Below are positions 11,382 through 22,605 of a DNA stretch of 64,000 nucleotides, in pieces. Position numbers and translations under genes: made by a program. Numbering within the stretch: the first letter of the stretch is position 1; each line of letters starts with the position of its first letter. The notes under the pieces were generated by a model. It was not told where the DNA came from and did not search any database. It was given only the letters and a program-made list of their open reading frames with translations. Origin of the DNA: Prorocentrum cordatum (lineage: Eukaryota; Sar; Dinophyceae; Prorocentrales; Prorocentraceae). Where the stretch lies: the NCBI GenBank assembly GCA_963575745.1, contig CAUYUJ010014327.1:896509-960508 (forward strand), written 5' to 3'.

Positions 11382-11400
11382 GCACCACCACCCACTACGC
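11266..11400. repeat. (CA)n / (CACG)n microsatellite 3' of the retroelement
   Basis: ACACAC and CACGCACG runs directly follow the A-run. Composition matches the repeat on the 5' side. Confidence 0.9.
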
Positions 11401-12919
11401 ACACGCGCGCGGAGCCACAGGTCCGCTACGACACGCGTCCGCGGATAGAGAAAATCAGCGCCATGGTAAAGGATGGGAGGGAGGGGTAGGATGTCAGATG
11501 CTGACGCGAGCGCACCTAACTTGCCCCCCCCCCCCCTCCCACACACCCGCCCCGCCCGCCCGCGTCGCATCTCTGACCATCGATTTGCCCGAAGCCAGCA
11601 CCCGACGATTCCGAACCGCTTACTCCCCGCGAAAGGGGGCGGCGGCCGCCCTGCGCGTCTGGGGCCAAAGACCGTGGCTCCCTCTTGACCCGGGGCCCGC
11701 AACCCCTGGTAAACTTGCGAAATCGTCGATGGGGTTCAGCTCGCCGATGGGGCTGCCGTTCCAGACGGGGGCCCTGGCGCTGGCGTCGGCTTTTTGATAT
11801 TGCAGGGAACGAAAAGCCGGCACCAGCACCAAGACACCACTGGAAAAGTTGGGAGCGCTTACCCCGTGGGGGCTGAGCGACCCAAGGGAGCCTGGAAAGC
11901 TCGAGATGGCTCGCATGGCTCTCTGAATTTGCAGGCCATGGGGCTTGCATGATGCAAATACGCCCCACGTGGCTCATGGCGCTCCTAGGGCCCGCAGGAT
12001 TTCCATGGCCCGCGGGATTCGCAAGTTCGCAAGGCCCAGAAACCCGATGTGGCCCTGACGAGTCAGGGAGCCCCTGGGGCCCGAGCGGCTGGCTAGGCCA
12101 GCGCGGCGCATTGGGCCCATGCGCGCTGCGGCGCACGCGCGCCCCAAGAAACCTTTGCGGGACTTGCGGGGTTCATCGGGTCGATTGGGCTCGCGCTGCC
12201 CATGGGCGTCGCGCGGCCCATGGAAATCCTAGCGCCCATCTGGGGAAATAGAGACGGCCCGCCATGTTCCCGCGCGCTCCGAGATAGCATTCATCAACGG
12301 GGGGCGCGCGAACCCAAAGACACGGGCGTTGGCGTTAGCGTTGGCGTTGGCGCTGGGTTCCGGCGTTAGGTTCCAATGGAGGCGGTCGTGTCGGGTTTCG
12401 GCGCGCCAATGTTCGGCCCCCCTCTCCCGGGGCAGCCCCGGGGGCCTCTTCGGCCCGCTGGGGGGGCGCGGGCCGCGAGGCGCCCGGCGACTGGTCGGCT
12501 TCGCTCCCGCGGCGGCGGCCCAGATTTGTCTCCCTCGGAGCCGCGCCCCGCGCCCGCCGCGGGCGCCCGCGGTCGGGGCCGGGGAGGGCCCGCCCTTCAT
12601 CTGGAAATGGGGAGAGGGGAAAGGAATCCGCGCGCACTCGCATCACGCACCTCCGGGGGCCGTCGAGAAACGGGGAGGGGCTGGACGAGCGGCGGGGCCT
12701 CTCAATCAAGAAATACACACGCCGCGGGCGCGGACCTTACCGGCAACGTTGCGCGCGGAGCACCTCGGCTTAAGGCTCTTGACGTAGTATCAACGTCTTT
12801 TTCCCTACCTAGGCTCTGCCTGGAAGGTTTCCTACTCTCTAGCTTAAAAGGGCCGGGAAGTGGAAAGCGCCCCGGGCGGCCCCCCCAGTCCCCTGGGAGC
12901 GGTTCCCCCCAGTCCCCTG
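11401..12919. other. GC-rich spacer, no supported gene
   Basis: Contains a poly-C tract near 11522-11538, a 16-bp palindrome CCCTGAC-GA-GTCAGGG at 12053-12068, and a short GTTGGC repeat at 12325-12360. Open frames overlap on both strands without recognisable domains. Confidence 0.4.
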
Positions 12920-13238
12920 GGAGCTTTAGCTTTAGCTTTAGCTTAGCTTTAGCTTAGCTTTAGCTTAGCTTTAGCTTAGCTGTAGATTAGCTTTAGCTTA
13001 GCGTTTCGCTTAGCTTTTCCCTTAGCGTTTAGCTTAGCTTTAGCTTAACTTTAGCTTAGCTTGAGCTTAGCTGTAGCTTAGCTGTAGCTTAACTTTAGCT
13101 TAGCTGCGGCTTAGCTTTAGCTTAGCTCTAGCTTAGCTTTCGCTTTAGCTTAGCTTTAGCTTAGCTTTAGCTTTAGCTTAGCTTTAGCTTTAGCTTTAGC
13201 TTTAGCTTTAGCTTTAGCTTTAGCTTAGCGTTACTGTT
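12920..13238. repeat. TTTAGC / TTTAGCTTAGC satellite
   Basis: About 320 bp built from TTTAGC hexamers and TTTAGCTTAGC 11-mers, with single-base variants such as TGTAGC and TTTCGC. It ends in pure TTTAGC repeats at about 13175-13228. Confidence 0.93.
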
Positions 13239-13739
13239 ACTACGAATGCTGCTTTCCTAGAGGTTCCAACTCCTAGGTAGGGTCGCACTGGGATAATTCT
13301 TAAGAAGAAAAAAGTGATGTCGCATTTGGCATCGTGCTGTGGCCGGCGTCAGGCAGACCGGTCTCGCAGTTGTGGTCACGTTCGCGATATGCTCTACCTC
13401 GTCTGGGCGAGCGTCGCATCGATCTATGTTTCGCGATGAAACTTGTCGAGGAATGAGCAGGCAGCCCCGGGCTGGCCCCCCGCGGGGGCGACGTCGCACG
13501 GCCGCTCGAACGCGTGATCTCGCGGTGCACCGCATTGTAGCACCCGGAAGCTCGTGGCCGATATTGGCGCGTCATGCCGAGCCTTTCGCTCGGAGCCTTC
13601 GCCGTAGCTTCCCCGGTTATCGATCCTGAAGCGAATCTGAGTTGTTCCACTTCTGCACGCCCGACGCTCTGCATTTGTGTCAAAACGCCCAAGGACGTTC
13701 TATTGGCCGTCAATGGCGAGCTTGGCTTTGCCACCCCGC
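13239..13739. other. Unique spacer, nothing recognised
   Basis: Balanced composition, open frames under 145 codons on both strands, no recognised motif. Confidence 0.4.
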
Positions 13740-15250
13740 GAGACGTCCCCAGCTGCCCTCGAATGGGCTCCGAGGCTCAGCTGGCGGCCCTCGCAACCCT
13801 GCCTGTGTCCATCATAGCTCGGCACGCGATCCCCGCAGCCTTTTTGCGGCTCTCGCAGCGCTGCCTGGCCCTCGTGAGCCAGCTCGCGGTCCTCGGAGGC
13901 CCGCCGGTGGCACTCGTAGCCCAGCTTGGATGGCTCTCGGGGCTGCGCTTGCTACGCTGGCAACTGAAATAGCTGCCATCGTAACTCATCAGGTGGCACG
14001 CGCAGTCGCGCTGGAAGCTCGCGGCTCTGCTCGGAACTCTTGCAGTTCAGCGGGCGGCGCTCGTAGCTCCGCAAGAGGCTCTCGTAGCCCGGCTTGTGTT
14101 CCGCGCAAACCTGCCCGCGGCCCTCGCGGCTCAGCTGGCGGCTCTCGCACCTCAGACGGTGGTCCGCGTAGCCCTGCGCGTGGCCCTTGCATGCCAGTTC
14201 GTGGCCCTCGTTGTTCAGATGGTAGCCCTCGTAGCTGAGGTGGAGGCTCTCGTCGGTCAGCCGCCTGTGGGCCCGGTAGCTCCGCTGGTGGCCCTCGTAG
14301 CTGAGTAGGTGGCTCTGGTAGCTCCTCAGGTGGCTTTCGCAGCTGGTGCCTCCGGTAGCTCAGCTGGTGGCCCCGTGGCATTGCTTGGAGCTCTCGTAGC
14401 TCAGCCAGTGGTCCTCATGATCCAGATGGTGGTCCTCGTTGCCCTGCTCGTGGCCCTTGTAGCTGATCCTGCGGCCCTCGTGGCTCAGCTGGTGGTCCTC
14501 GCGGCCCTGCCTGTGGCCCTCGTAGCTGAGTTTGCGGACCTCGTCGCTCCAGAGGTGACTCTCGCAGCTGCGCCTGTGATCCTCGTACCCCAGCTTGTGG
14601 TCCTCGAAGGTCTGCGGGTGTTGCCAGTGTTGCTGGTGGCTGTAGTAATCATGATTGTACCCTTCGTGGCCCTGCTTGCGGCTCGCGTCTCTCAATTGAC
14701 GGGTCTCGCAGGTCAGCCCGTGGCTCTCGACGCTTTTGGTTTTAAAGCACATGGGCGCCGTAATTGGTGATGTTTCCGTTGCGCGTAACTCGGCTGGTTA
14801 TCCTCGGAATTATTGTGTTTCTCGTCGTTTTGCTGGTCCGCTGGTCCTCGCTGCGGAGCTTGCAGGCCCCACTCGTGCTCGTATAACTGGCCCAGGAAGT
14901 AATCGAAGAGCACGTCTCCCCACACGCCCTTCTGAGAGTCGGAATCCCCGATGTCGAAGTCGCAGCCCTCGGCTGCCAAGTGGTGGTGTTTCATGTTATG
15001 GGTGTCAGCGCCACGCAGGAGATCGTAATTACTGGTCACGCGCAGGTGCTAGTATCTCGGTAGGTGGCCCTGGCGTCAAAGCTGCTTGTCCTCGACGCTG
15101 AGGTGGTGGTACTCGAAGCTCTGCTGGAAACCAGCGGAGCGCAGCTGGTGGTTCTCTAAGCGCGGCTGGTGGCCCTCGTAACACATAGACTAGTAGCTCT
15201 GCTGGTGGCATTCGCAGCTCTGTTCGTAGCCCTCTTAGCCCTGGTGGCAG
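13740..15250. repeat. 21-bp minisatellite (GGCCCTCGTAGCTCAGCTGGT-like)
   Basis: Degenerate tandem units clearest at 14440-14620, where GGCCCTCG/GGTCCTCG starts recur every 21 bp. As 21 is a multiple of three and the units are stop-poor, several frames on both strands stay open. One plus frame at 14309-14770 reads as seven-residue repeats such as ALVAQLV, and a minus frame reads as LRGPPAE repeats. I interpret these frames as repeat by-products, though the right-hand units merge into the minus-strand frame downstream of the spliced-leader relic. Confidence 0.85.
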
Positions 15251-15739
15251 AGTGGGGAAGCCGTATGCGGTGCATTCGTCGTAACAGTTGCAGCCGCCGC
15301 GCACGTCATACGCGCCGTAATCACACTCGTGGTGAACGGCGCGGCCGCTGTCCACCGGTACGTCCACGACGGCTACCCCCTTCGGACTAGTCGGACGTGT
15401 CGTTCCTGGTGCTGGTATTGGTGGCGTTCTAGCGGTGGTGGTGTGCGTCCTCGGGCTGCCTGTTACGCAGCTCATTCGCGAATGTGGGCTGCCTCTTACG
15501 CAACTCCTTCTCGTTTTTGGGATGCCTGTTACGCAGCTCCTACCCGGACGTTCGCGAGGGAGGTGGCAGCAATGATAATGGTGTCGTCGGATCGAGGCTG
15601 TATCCCATATCCGACGTCGTACCCAACTCGTTCGCGCCACGTCTGTTCGGGCCCCTGTTCCTTTCTGCGTGTACGGTCGCGGCATACTTGCCGGCACGTC
15701 TTCGTCAAAATGCCAAGGCGGGTAGGTGCCGTAGCCCAT
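15029..15739 (-). CDS. Possible coding fragment downstream of a spliced-leader relic
   Basis: A 236-codon minus-strand frame starting MGYGTYPPWHFDEDVPASM. The first 60 residues look non-repetitive. They are followed by three Ser-Cys-Val-Thr-Gly-type repeats (DNA repeat TGCCTGTTACGCAGCTC at about 15459, 15490 and 15523), then a Cys-containing segment GCNCYDECTAYGF, and finally Pro/Leu/Arg repeats from the 21-bp minisatellite. It lies 170 bp downstream of the spliced-leader-like sequence. Function unknown. It could equally be a chance open frame or a decayed retrocopy, since no homology is recognised. Confidence 0.3.
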   Translation of the reverse strand: MGYGTYPPWHFDEDVPASMPRPYTQKGTGARTDVARTSWVRRRIWDTASIRRHHYHCCHLPRERPGRSCVTGIPKTRRSCVRGSPHSRMSCVTGSPRTHTTTARTPPIPAPGTTRPTSPKGVAVVDVPVDSGRAVHHECDYGAYDVRGGCNCYDECTAYGFPTLPPGLRGLRTELRMPPAELLVYVLRGPPAALREPPAALRWFPAELRVPPPQRRGQAALTPGPPTEILAPARDQ

Positions 15740-15896
15740 TAGATCTGTCGAGGGCGCCCGCCTTGCAACTCAAAAGCTGGTGGTGGATCACCTTCGTGCC
15801 ATGGCGGCGCCCTTTGACCGCGGCCACGGTTGGGGGGCCTGAGGCTGGCCCGCCGGGCGCGCAGCGCGCGCGCGCGGGCGAGTGCGGAAAATGGAT
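15739..15896 (-). CDS. Short frame directly after the spliced-leader relic
   Basis: The first ATG after the leader-like sequence (CACATGCGG, at about 15894-15899) opens a frame of about 53 codons, rich in Arg, Ala and Pro. It ends in TAATG, where the stop overlaps the ATG of the next frame (15029-15739). Leader, short leader peptide and larger frame are in the order expected of a trans-spliced mRNA, or a retrocopy of one. A frameshift or unseen intron could join the two frames. Confidence 0.25.
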
Positions 15897-15908
15897 CCCG
15901 CATGTGGC

Positions 15909-15930
15909 CTTGAGCCAAAATGGCAACGGA
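15909..15930 (-). other. Dinoflagellate spliced-leader (DinoSL) relic
   Basis: Read on the minus strand, these 22 bases match the conserved dinoflagellate spliced leader at 21 of 22 positions. The core GCCATTTTGGCTCAAG is exact, and the only difference is T for A at position 6. In an SL RNA gene the leader is followed by a GT donor; here it is followed by GCCACATG, so this is not an SL RNA gene. Genomic leader copies at gene 5' ends are known from dinoflagellates and are explained by reinsertion of trans-spliced mRNA. Confidence 0.8.
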
Positions 15931-15939
15931 TCCTCCCCG

Positions 15940-16033
15940 TTTGCTCCTCCTCCTCCTCATCATCCTACTCCTCCTCCCCGTGCTCGTCCTCGTGATCCTC
16001 CTCCTCCTCCTCCCCCTGCTCGTCCTCGTCCTC

Positions 16034-16069
<36 letters not shown>

Positions 16070-16320
16070 CCTGCTCGTCCCCCTGCTCGTCCTCGTCCTC
16101 GTCCTCCTCGTCCTCGTCCTCGTCCTCCTCCTCCTCCTCCTCCTCCTCCTCCTCCTCCTCCTCCTCCTCCTCCCCCTGCTCGTCTTCGTCATCCTCTTTC
16201 TCCTTCGTCCCCCCTCTCCTCCTCCTCCTCTCCTCTCCTCCTCTCGCTCCTCCTGCTTCCTCCTCCTCCGCCTCCTCCTCCTCCTCATCATTCATCATCA
16301 TTATCATCCTCATGCCTCAT
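15940..16320. repeat. CTC/CTCGTC pyrimidine-rich microsatellite
   Basis: CTCCTC and CTCGTC triplets on the plus strand. Overlapping open frames are poly-Ser, poly-Pro, poly-Leu, or poly-Glu and poly-Arg on the other strand. Confidence 0.93.
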
Positions 16321-16457
16321 CCTCCTCATCATCCTCAATCATCCTCATAATCTCATCATCTCATATCACATCATCATCATCTCATCCTCATCATCATCAT
16401 CTCATCATCATCATCATCATCATCTTCATCATCATCATCATCATCATCATCCCAGGG

Positions 16458-16489
<32 letters not shown>

Positions 16490-17391
16490 GTCATCACATC
16501 CTCATCAGCATCATCGTCATCATCATCATCATCATCATCATCATGACATCATCATCTGCATCAATCATCATCATCAGCAGCAGCATCATCAATCATCAGA
16601 TCTCACGTCTCAGGGCCTTCGTCCCTTACTCAGCCATCATCCCATCATCACATCTCATCATCATCATCATCCTCATCATCATCCTCATCCTCATCCTCAT
16701 CATCATCCTCATCCTCCTCCTCTTCTCACCATCAGTGCAGCAGCTCATCATCATCGTCAGCATCATCATCATCATCATCATCACCATCATCATCATAATC
16801 ATCATCATTGTCGTCATCATCATCATCGTCATCATCATCATCATCATCGATCATCATCAGCATCATCACCATCATCATCATCATCAGCATCATCATCATC
16901 ATCATCATCATAAACATCATCATCAGCAGCATCAGCATCATCATCCTCATCCTCATCCTCATCCTCACCATCTGCAGCATCATCATCATCGTCAGCATCA
17001 TCATCATCATCAACATCATCATCATAATCATCATCAGTGTCGTCATCATCATCATCATCGGCATCATCATCATCATCATCATCATCGTCATCATCATCAT
17101 CATCATCATCATGATCATAAACATCATCATCATCATCATCAGCAGCAGCAACACCAGCACCAGCATCAGCAACAGCATCAGCATCATCATCAGCAGCATC
17201 AGCATCAGCATCAGCATCAGCATCATCAGCATTATCAGCAAAATCATCATCATCAAAATCATCATCATCATCATCATCATCAGCATCAGCATCAGCATCA
17301 GCATCATCAGCATCATCAGCATCAGCATCAGCATCAACATCAGCATCAACATCAGCATCAGCATCAGCATCAGCATCAGCATCAGCATCAG

Positions 17392-17447
<56 letters not shown>
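16321..17447. repeat. (CAT)n microsatellite block 1
   Basis: CATCAT/ATCATC triplets with CAG and CCT interruptions. Tandem (CAGCAT) runs appear at 17190-17400. Open frames are poly-His, poly-Ile, poly-Ser, poly-Met and poly-Asp. Confidence 0.95.
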
Positions 17448-17448
<1 letters not shown>

Positions 17449-17499
17449 GAGCCTCGATCGTTATCCTTCCCCCCCGTCCTCCCCCCGTCAAGCCTGCCT

Positions 17500-18068
17500 G
17501 GAAGCAGAAGAGGGAGGCGGAATGGCGAAAACGGAGAAGAGAAGAGGGAGATTAATGGAAAAAAGGAGGAGGAGAAGACAAAGAGGAGAGGAGGAGCCGG
17601 AGGGAGAACGAAGGAGGGATCGGGACAAAACAAAGGGGGGAGGAGCAAGCGGCGGAAAAAGCAGGGCAGGGGAAGGAAGGAGGGCGGAGGTGAGGGAGAA
17701 TGGGGAGGGGGGAGGAGTACCCATGGAGGAGGGACGCAGACAGGAGAAGACGGGAGGGCACAAGAGGGGGGAGGAGGGAGAGCACAGGAGCAGGCCGACA
17801 CGAGACCCCCCCCCTTCGCAGGCCGACCTTTGAGCAGCCCAGGGCAGCCCACGCGCACCCAGCAGCAGGCGCCCACCGCGCTGCCCAGTCCGCAGGCCCC
17901 CCCCCCCCTCCGTGGGGAGGGCAGGCCTTCTGAGCAGCCCTCTGCGGCTTCGGGGCCAGCCTTGAAGAAGCCACGGAGGAGAAGGAGGAGGGGGAGGGGG
18001 AGGGGGAGGGGAAGGGGGAGCAGGAGGAGGAGGAGGAGGAGGAGGAGGAGGAGGAGGAGGAGGAGGAG
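17500..18068. repeat. GGA-rich purine tract left of the assembly gap
   Basis: GGAGGA, GGAGAA and GGGAGG runs, ending in pure (GGA)n at the gap edge. A more mixed insert lies at 17805-17960. Confidence 0.85.
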
Positions 18069-18168
18069 NNNNNNNNNNNNNNNNNNNNNNNNNNNNNNNN
18101 NNNNNNNNNNNNNNNNNNNNNNNNNNNNNNNNNNNNNNNNNNNNNNNNNNNNNNNNNNNNNNNNNNNN
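18069..18168. other. Assembly gap (100 N)
   Basis: Exactly 100 Ns, the usual placeholder for a gap of unknown size. The left edge is (GGA)n and the right edge (CTC)n, so the missing DNA lies at a purine-to-pyrimidine switch. Confidence 1.
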
Positions 18169-18240
18169 CTCCTCCTCCTCCACCGCCTCCGCCTCGGCCT
18201 CCTCCTCCTCCTCCTCCTCCTCCTCCTCCTCCTCCTCCTT
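18169..18240. repeat. CTC-rich tract right of the gap
   Basis: CTCCTC triplets with a few CGCCTC interruptions. Confidence 0.9.
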
Positions 18241-18374
18241 GGTGCCTTCCTTGGCCGCTTCCTGTGTCACGTGCGTCTGTGCGGGTGGCTCTGGCCGTCG
18301 CCCCGTGCCGCGCTCCCGCGTGGCCTCTCCGCCCGTCTGCCGTGATCTACGGCAACCTCGAGGCCGCTCCGATG

Positions 18375-18715
18375 GCCAGCAAGAGGAGGGGGAGGAGGAA
18401 GAGAAGGAGGAGGAGGAGGAGGAGGAGGAGGAGGAGGAGGAGGAGGAGGAGGGAGGCGCAAGGAGGGAGGCGCAAGGAGGGAGGAGGAGGAGGAGGAGGA
18501 GGGGGGGAGGCGCAAAGGAGGGAGGAGGAGGAGGAGGAGGAAGGAGGAGCGAGGGAGGAGGAGAGGAGGAGAACAGAGGAGGAGGAGGAGGCAGGAGGAG
18601 GAGGAGGAGGAGGAGGAGGTGGAGGGAAGCGCAAAGGAGAGAGGAGGAGAACGGAAAGGAGGAGGAGGAGGAGGAGGAGGAGGAGGAGGAGGAGTTGGAG
18701 GAGGAGGGAGACGCA
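18375..18715. repeat. GGA-rich purine tract
   Basis: GGAGGA triplets with repeated GGAGGCGCAAGGA segments (two copies near 18450-18480, variants near 18510 and 18625). Confidence 0.9.
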
Positions 18716-18944
18716 AGGGAGAGTTCAGCAGCAGTGCAGCAGCTGCAGCGTGTGTACGGGGCACCCCTCTCCTCAAGGCGAGGACGTCAGGAGTCCTCGA
18801 GCAGAGCTTCCATTGCCGAGCTCAACTTGTTTGACAGTTTGCACAGTGTCTCTCAGCCCACTCCACATGGGCTCTTTTGTTCTTCATGACGTCTTCAGCG
18901 TAGTGCACACCCCCGGCAATGATGCCCTCACCCGAGTTCCGAGT

Positions 18945-19520
18945 TCCTCCTCCTCCTCATCATCCTCTTCCGCCTCCTCCTTCTCCTCCTCCTCCTCCTC
19001 CTCGTCCTCCTCCTCCTCCTCCTCCTCCTCCTCCTCCTCCTCCTCCTCCTCCTCCTCCTCCCCGTCCACCTTCTCCTGTTTCCGTCTTACTCTTCCCCAT
19101 CCCCCCCACCTCTTCCTCCCTCCTCCTCCTCCTGCTCCTCCTCCTCTTCCTCCTCAATTCTCCTCCTCCTCATACCTCCTCCTCTCCTCCTCCTGCCTCT
19201 CCTTCCTCCTCCTCTTTGCCCCCCCATTCATACCTCCCTCCTCCTCCTCCTCCTCCTCCTCCCCTCCTTCAACATCCTCCTCATCCTCCTCCGCCTCCTC
19301 CTTCTCCTTCGCTGGCCCCTGTCCATCCATCCCCTCTCCCTCCCCCCTTCAACTGACACTGCCACCCTCATCTCGTCCTTCCTCACCTCCTCCTCCTCCT
19401 CCACCACTTCCACCTCCTCCACCTCCTCCCCATCCCTCCTCCACCTCATCTCTCAATTTCCGCGGCTTCTTCTTCTCCTCCTCCTCCTCCTTCGCCTCCT
19501 CCTCCTCCTCCTCAGCATCA
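18945..19520. repeat. CTC/TCC pyrimidine-rich microsatellite
   Basis: Imperfect CTC triplets with short CCC-rich and TTC-rich interruptions. Long Ser/Pro and Glu/Gly frames here are not genes. Confidence 0.9.
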
Positions 19521-19733
19521 TCCTCATCGTCATCGTCATCGTCATCATCAGCATCATCATCAGCAGCAGCATCATCCTCATCAGCATCAGCATCAGCATC
19601 AGCATCAGCAGCATTATCATCAACATCAGCATCATCATCATCATCAGCATCATCAGCATCATTATCATCACCATCACCACGATGTCCAAGCCGACACCAC
19701 CACCACAACCATCATCACCACAACCACCATCAC

Positions 19734-19783
<50 letters not shown>

Positions 19784-19808
19784 GCATCATCATCATCATC
19801 ACCACCAC

Positions 19809-19868
<60 letters not shown>

Positions 19869-19926
19869 ATTCATCATCATCATCAGCATCATCGTCATCA
19901 TCATCATCATCATCATCGTCATCATC

Positions 19927-19963
<37 letters not shown>

Positions 19964-20320
19964 GTCGTCATCATCATCATCAGCATCATCATAAGCATCA
20001 TCAGCATCATCCTCACCCTTATCCTCATCCTCATCCTCATCCTCATCCTTATCATCATCGTCATCGTCGTCATCAGCATGATCACCAGCATCATCATCAG
20101 CATCAGCATTTTCGTCATCATCTTCATCAGCATCATCACCATCAGCCGCCCAAGCAGCATCATCATCACCACCACCATCATCAGCATCCGCATCATCCTC
20201 ATCAGCATCATCATTACCAGCATCATCATCATCAGCATCATCATCATCACCGCCACCAACATCATCATGATCATGATCATCATCATCACACTCATACTTC
20301 ATAGTCATACTCATCAGCAC

Positions 20321-20355
<35 letters not shown>

Positions 20356-21265
20356 GCATCGTCAATAGCTTCATCATCATACTACTCGTCGTCACCATCA
20401 TCAGCATCATACTCATCAGCATCAGCAACATCAGGATCAAGAGCATCATCAGCATCATCGCCACCGCCCTCGTCTGAGTCATCATCATCATCATCAGCAT
20501 CATCATCATCATCATCATCAGCAGCATCATTCCCTCATCCTCAGCATCATCATCACCACCAACATAATCAGCATCATCGTCCGCATCCGCATCCGCAACA
20601 TCGTCATTATCACGAGTAGCAGTAGCATTATCATCAGCATCATCAACATCAGCATCATGGTCATAATCGGCGTCATCATATTCATATTCATCAGCAGCAG
20701 GAGCAGCATCCTCATCAGCATTCCAAGCATCATCATCAGCATCATCAGAATCGCCATCATCAGCAGCAACAACTACAACATGAACATCAACAATATAATC
20801 AGCATCAGCAGCCTCATCATCATACTTATCATGGTGAACTTCATCATCACCACCACCAGCATCCGCGTGCTCATCATCGTCAGAAGCAGCATGAGCAACA
20901 TGATCATCATCATCAGCAGCATCATCCTCAGCACCATGATCATCCTCAGCACCATGATCAATATAATCCTCATCAGCAGCAGCACCATCATCATCAGCAT
21001 CCTAAACATCAGAATCATCAACATCAGCAGCATCATCGTACTCACCTTCAACAACTGCAACCACAACATGAGCATCACCAAGGGCATCAGCATCAACAGC
21101 CTCAATATCATACTCATCAACATACTCATCACCAGCATCACCGTCATCAGCACCAGCATCCTCATCGGCAGTATCAGTATGACCATCATCCACAACAAAA
21201 AAAGGCGTCACCATCATGATCAACCTCATCACAATCATCACAACCACCACCACCATAAAAATCAA

Positions 21266-21297
<32 letters not shown>

Positions 21298-21568
21298 GCA
21301 TCATCATCATCATCCCCAGCATCATCATCAGCATCATCATCAGCAGTATCGTCATCATCATCATCATCACCACCATCAGCATCACCATCACCATTACCGC
21401 CGTCGTCTTCTTCGCCGCCATCGACGAAATCAGCATCATCGTCATCATCATCATCGTCATCATCATCAAAAGCAGCATCATCGTCATCACCACCACCACC
21501 ATCAACACCAGCACATCCACTACCACCACCATCAGAATCATCATACTCATAATCATAATCATAATCAC

Positions 21569-21636
<68 letters not shown>

Positions 21637-21655
21637 ACAGCATCCTCATCCTCAT
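19515..21655. repeat. (CAT)n microsatellite block 2
   Basis: About 2.1 kb of CAT/ATC triplets, very regular at 19730-19980 and 21565-21640. It is more interrupted by CAG, CAC, AAT and CCT around 20100-21250. A 581-codon frame through it has no non-repeat domain. Confidence 0.95.
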
Positions 21656-21880
21656 CCTAAGCCTCATCCTCATCCCTCCTCCGCCTCCTCTTTCTCCTCC
21701 TCATCCTCTTTCTCCTCCTCCTCCTCGTCCTCCTCCCTCCTCCTCTTCATCCTGCTTCTCCTGCTCCTCCTCCCTCCTCCCTCCTCCCTCCTCCCTCCTC
21801 CTCCTCCTGCTCGTCCTCTTCCTTCCTCCTCCCCCTCCTGCTCCTCCTCCCTCTCCTGCTTCCCCCTTCCCAAAAACCCT
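21656..21880. repeat. TCC/CTC pyrimidine-rich microsatellite
   Basis: Imperfect TCC triplets with CTCCCTCCTC repeats at about 21770-21800. Confidence 0.88.
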
Positions 21881-22605
21881 ACCCGATCCTCCTCCTACCT
21901 CGAGCCTCCTCGATGTCCCTCCTCGACCCTCCGCCCCCTCCCCCAAAGTCCGCCCCCCCAGCCTCGCGGAGCGGGGCCGACAGGGGAGACGGCCGACGCG
22001 AGCCGCGCCGACAAGATGTCGGGCCAGGGCAAGTGCCATACGTCAGGGAACAACGAATGCCGCAAACATTGTAACCGTTGGTGGCCCGCGGGCAGTTCTT
22101 GGATCGGCGCTGGACCCCTTTCCCTTGCGCGCGAAGGCGCAAGAGGGGCCGCCAGGGAGGTCCAGCATCGACCCATCGAGAATTTCGACTCATGCTTGTC
22201 TTTCGACCATCACAAGCAACCCACAATCCTAAACATCGCCGAAGCTTCTTGGGTCATAACAGGAGGTTCATGCTCAGCGGTTGCTTGCGAAGAAGCACAA
22301 AGTCCCTTGGCAAGGCGGTGTGTTGATGGCTCGCGCAAAGCATCTCCGCGTCAAGACAGTCAGGGAACCATGCCACAGGCAATTTCTTCGCGACCGTTGT
22401 AAGCGTTTAGTCTGAACACCAACCGATCAACTCAGCGTGTCGTGGCAACGCGTAAAGTGGTTCTTGGAATGGTCTCCCACTTTGCAAATGGTCCGCGCTT
22501 GATCTGACATGTCTTGATCTGACATGTCGAGCAGGCGCAGTGGGAGGGGGAGGGCGGGAGGGGCATTAAGTCGGATGGGGCGCGAGGGCAATTAGCTCGC
22601 CCCTC
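21881..22605. other. Unique spacer, nothing recognised
   Basis: Mixed-composition DNA. The only repeat seen is a short duplication of CTTGATCTGACATGTC at about 22499-22530. No gene supported. Confidence 0.4.

Noticed and set aside
12920-13238. Telomere repeat
   Set aside because: TTTAGC is not the TTTAGGG type and the tract is internal and short.
15909-15930. A functional SL RNA gene
   Set aside because: The base after the leader is not a GT donor and no Sm-site-like intron follows.
16543-18345. A 600-codon plus frame through the CAT repeat and the N gap
   Set aside because: It is a translation of CAT/GGA triplets and crosses unknown bases. No non-repeat domain.
18264-19994. 576-codon Ser/Arg/His-rich frame
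   Set aside because: Spans GGA, CTC and CAT microsatellites in succession with no coherent protein.
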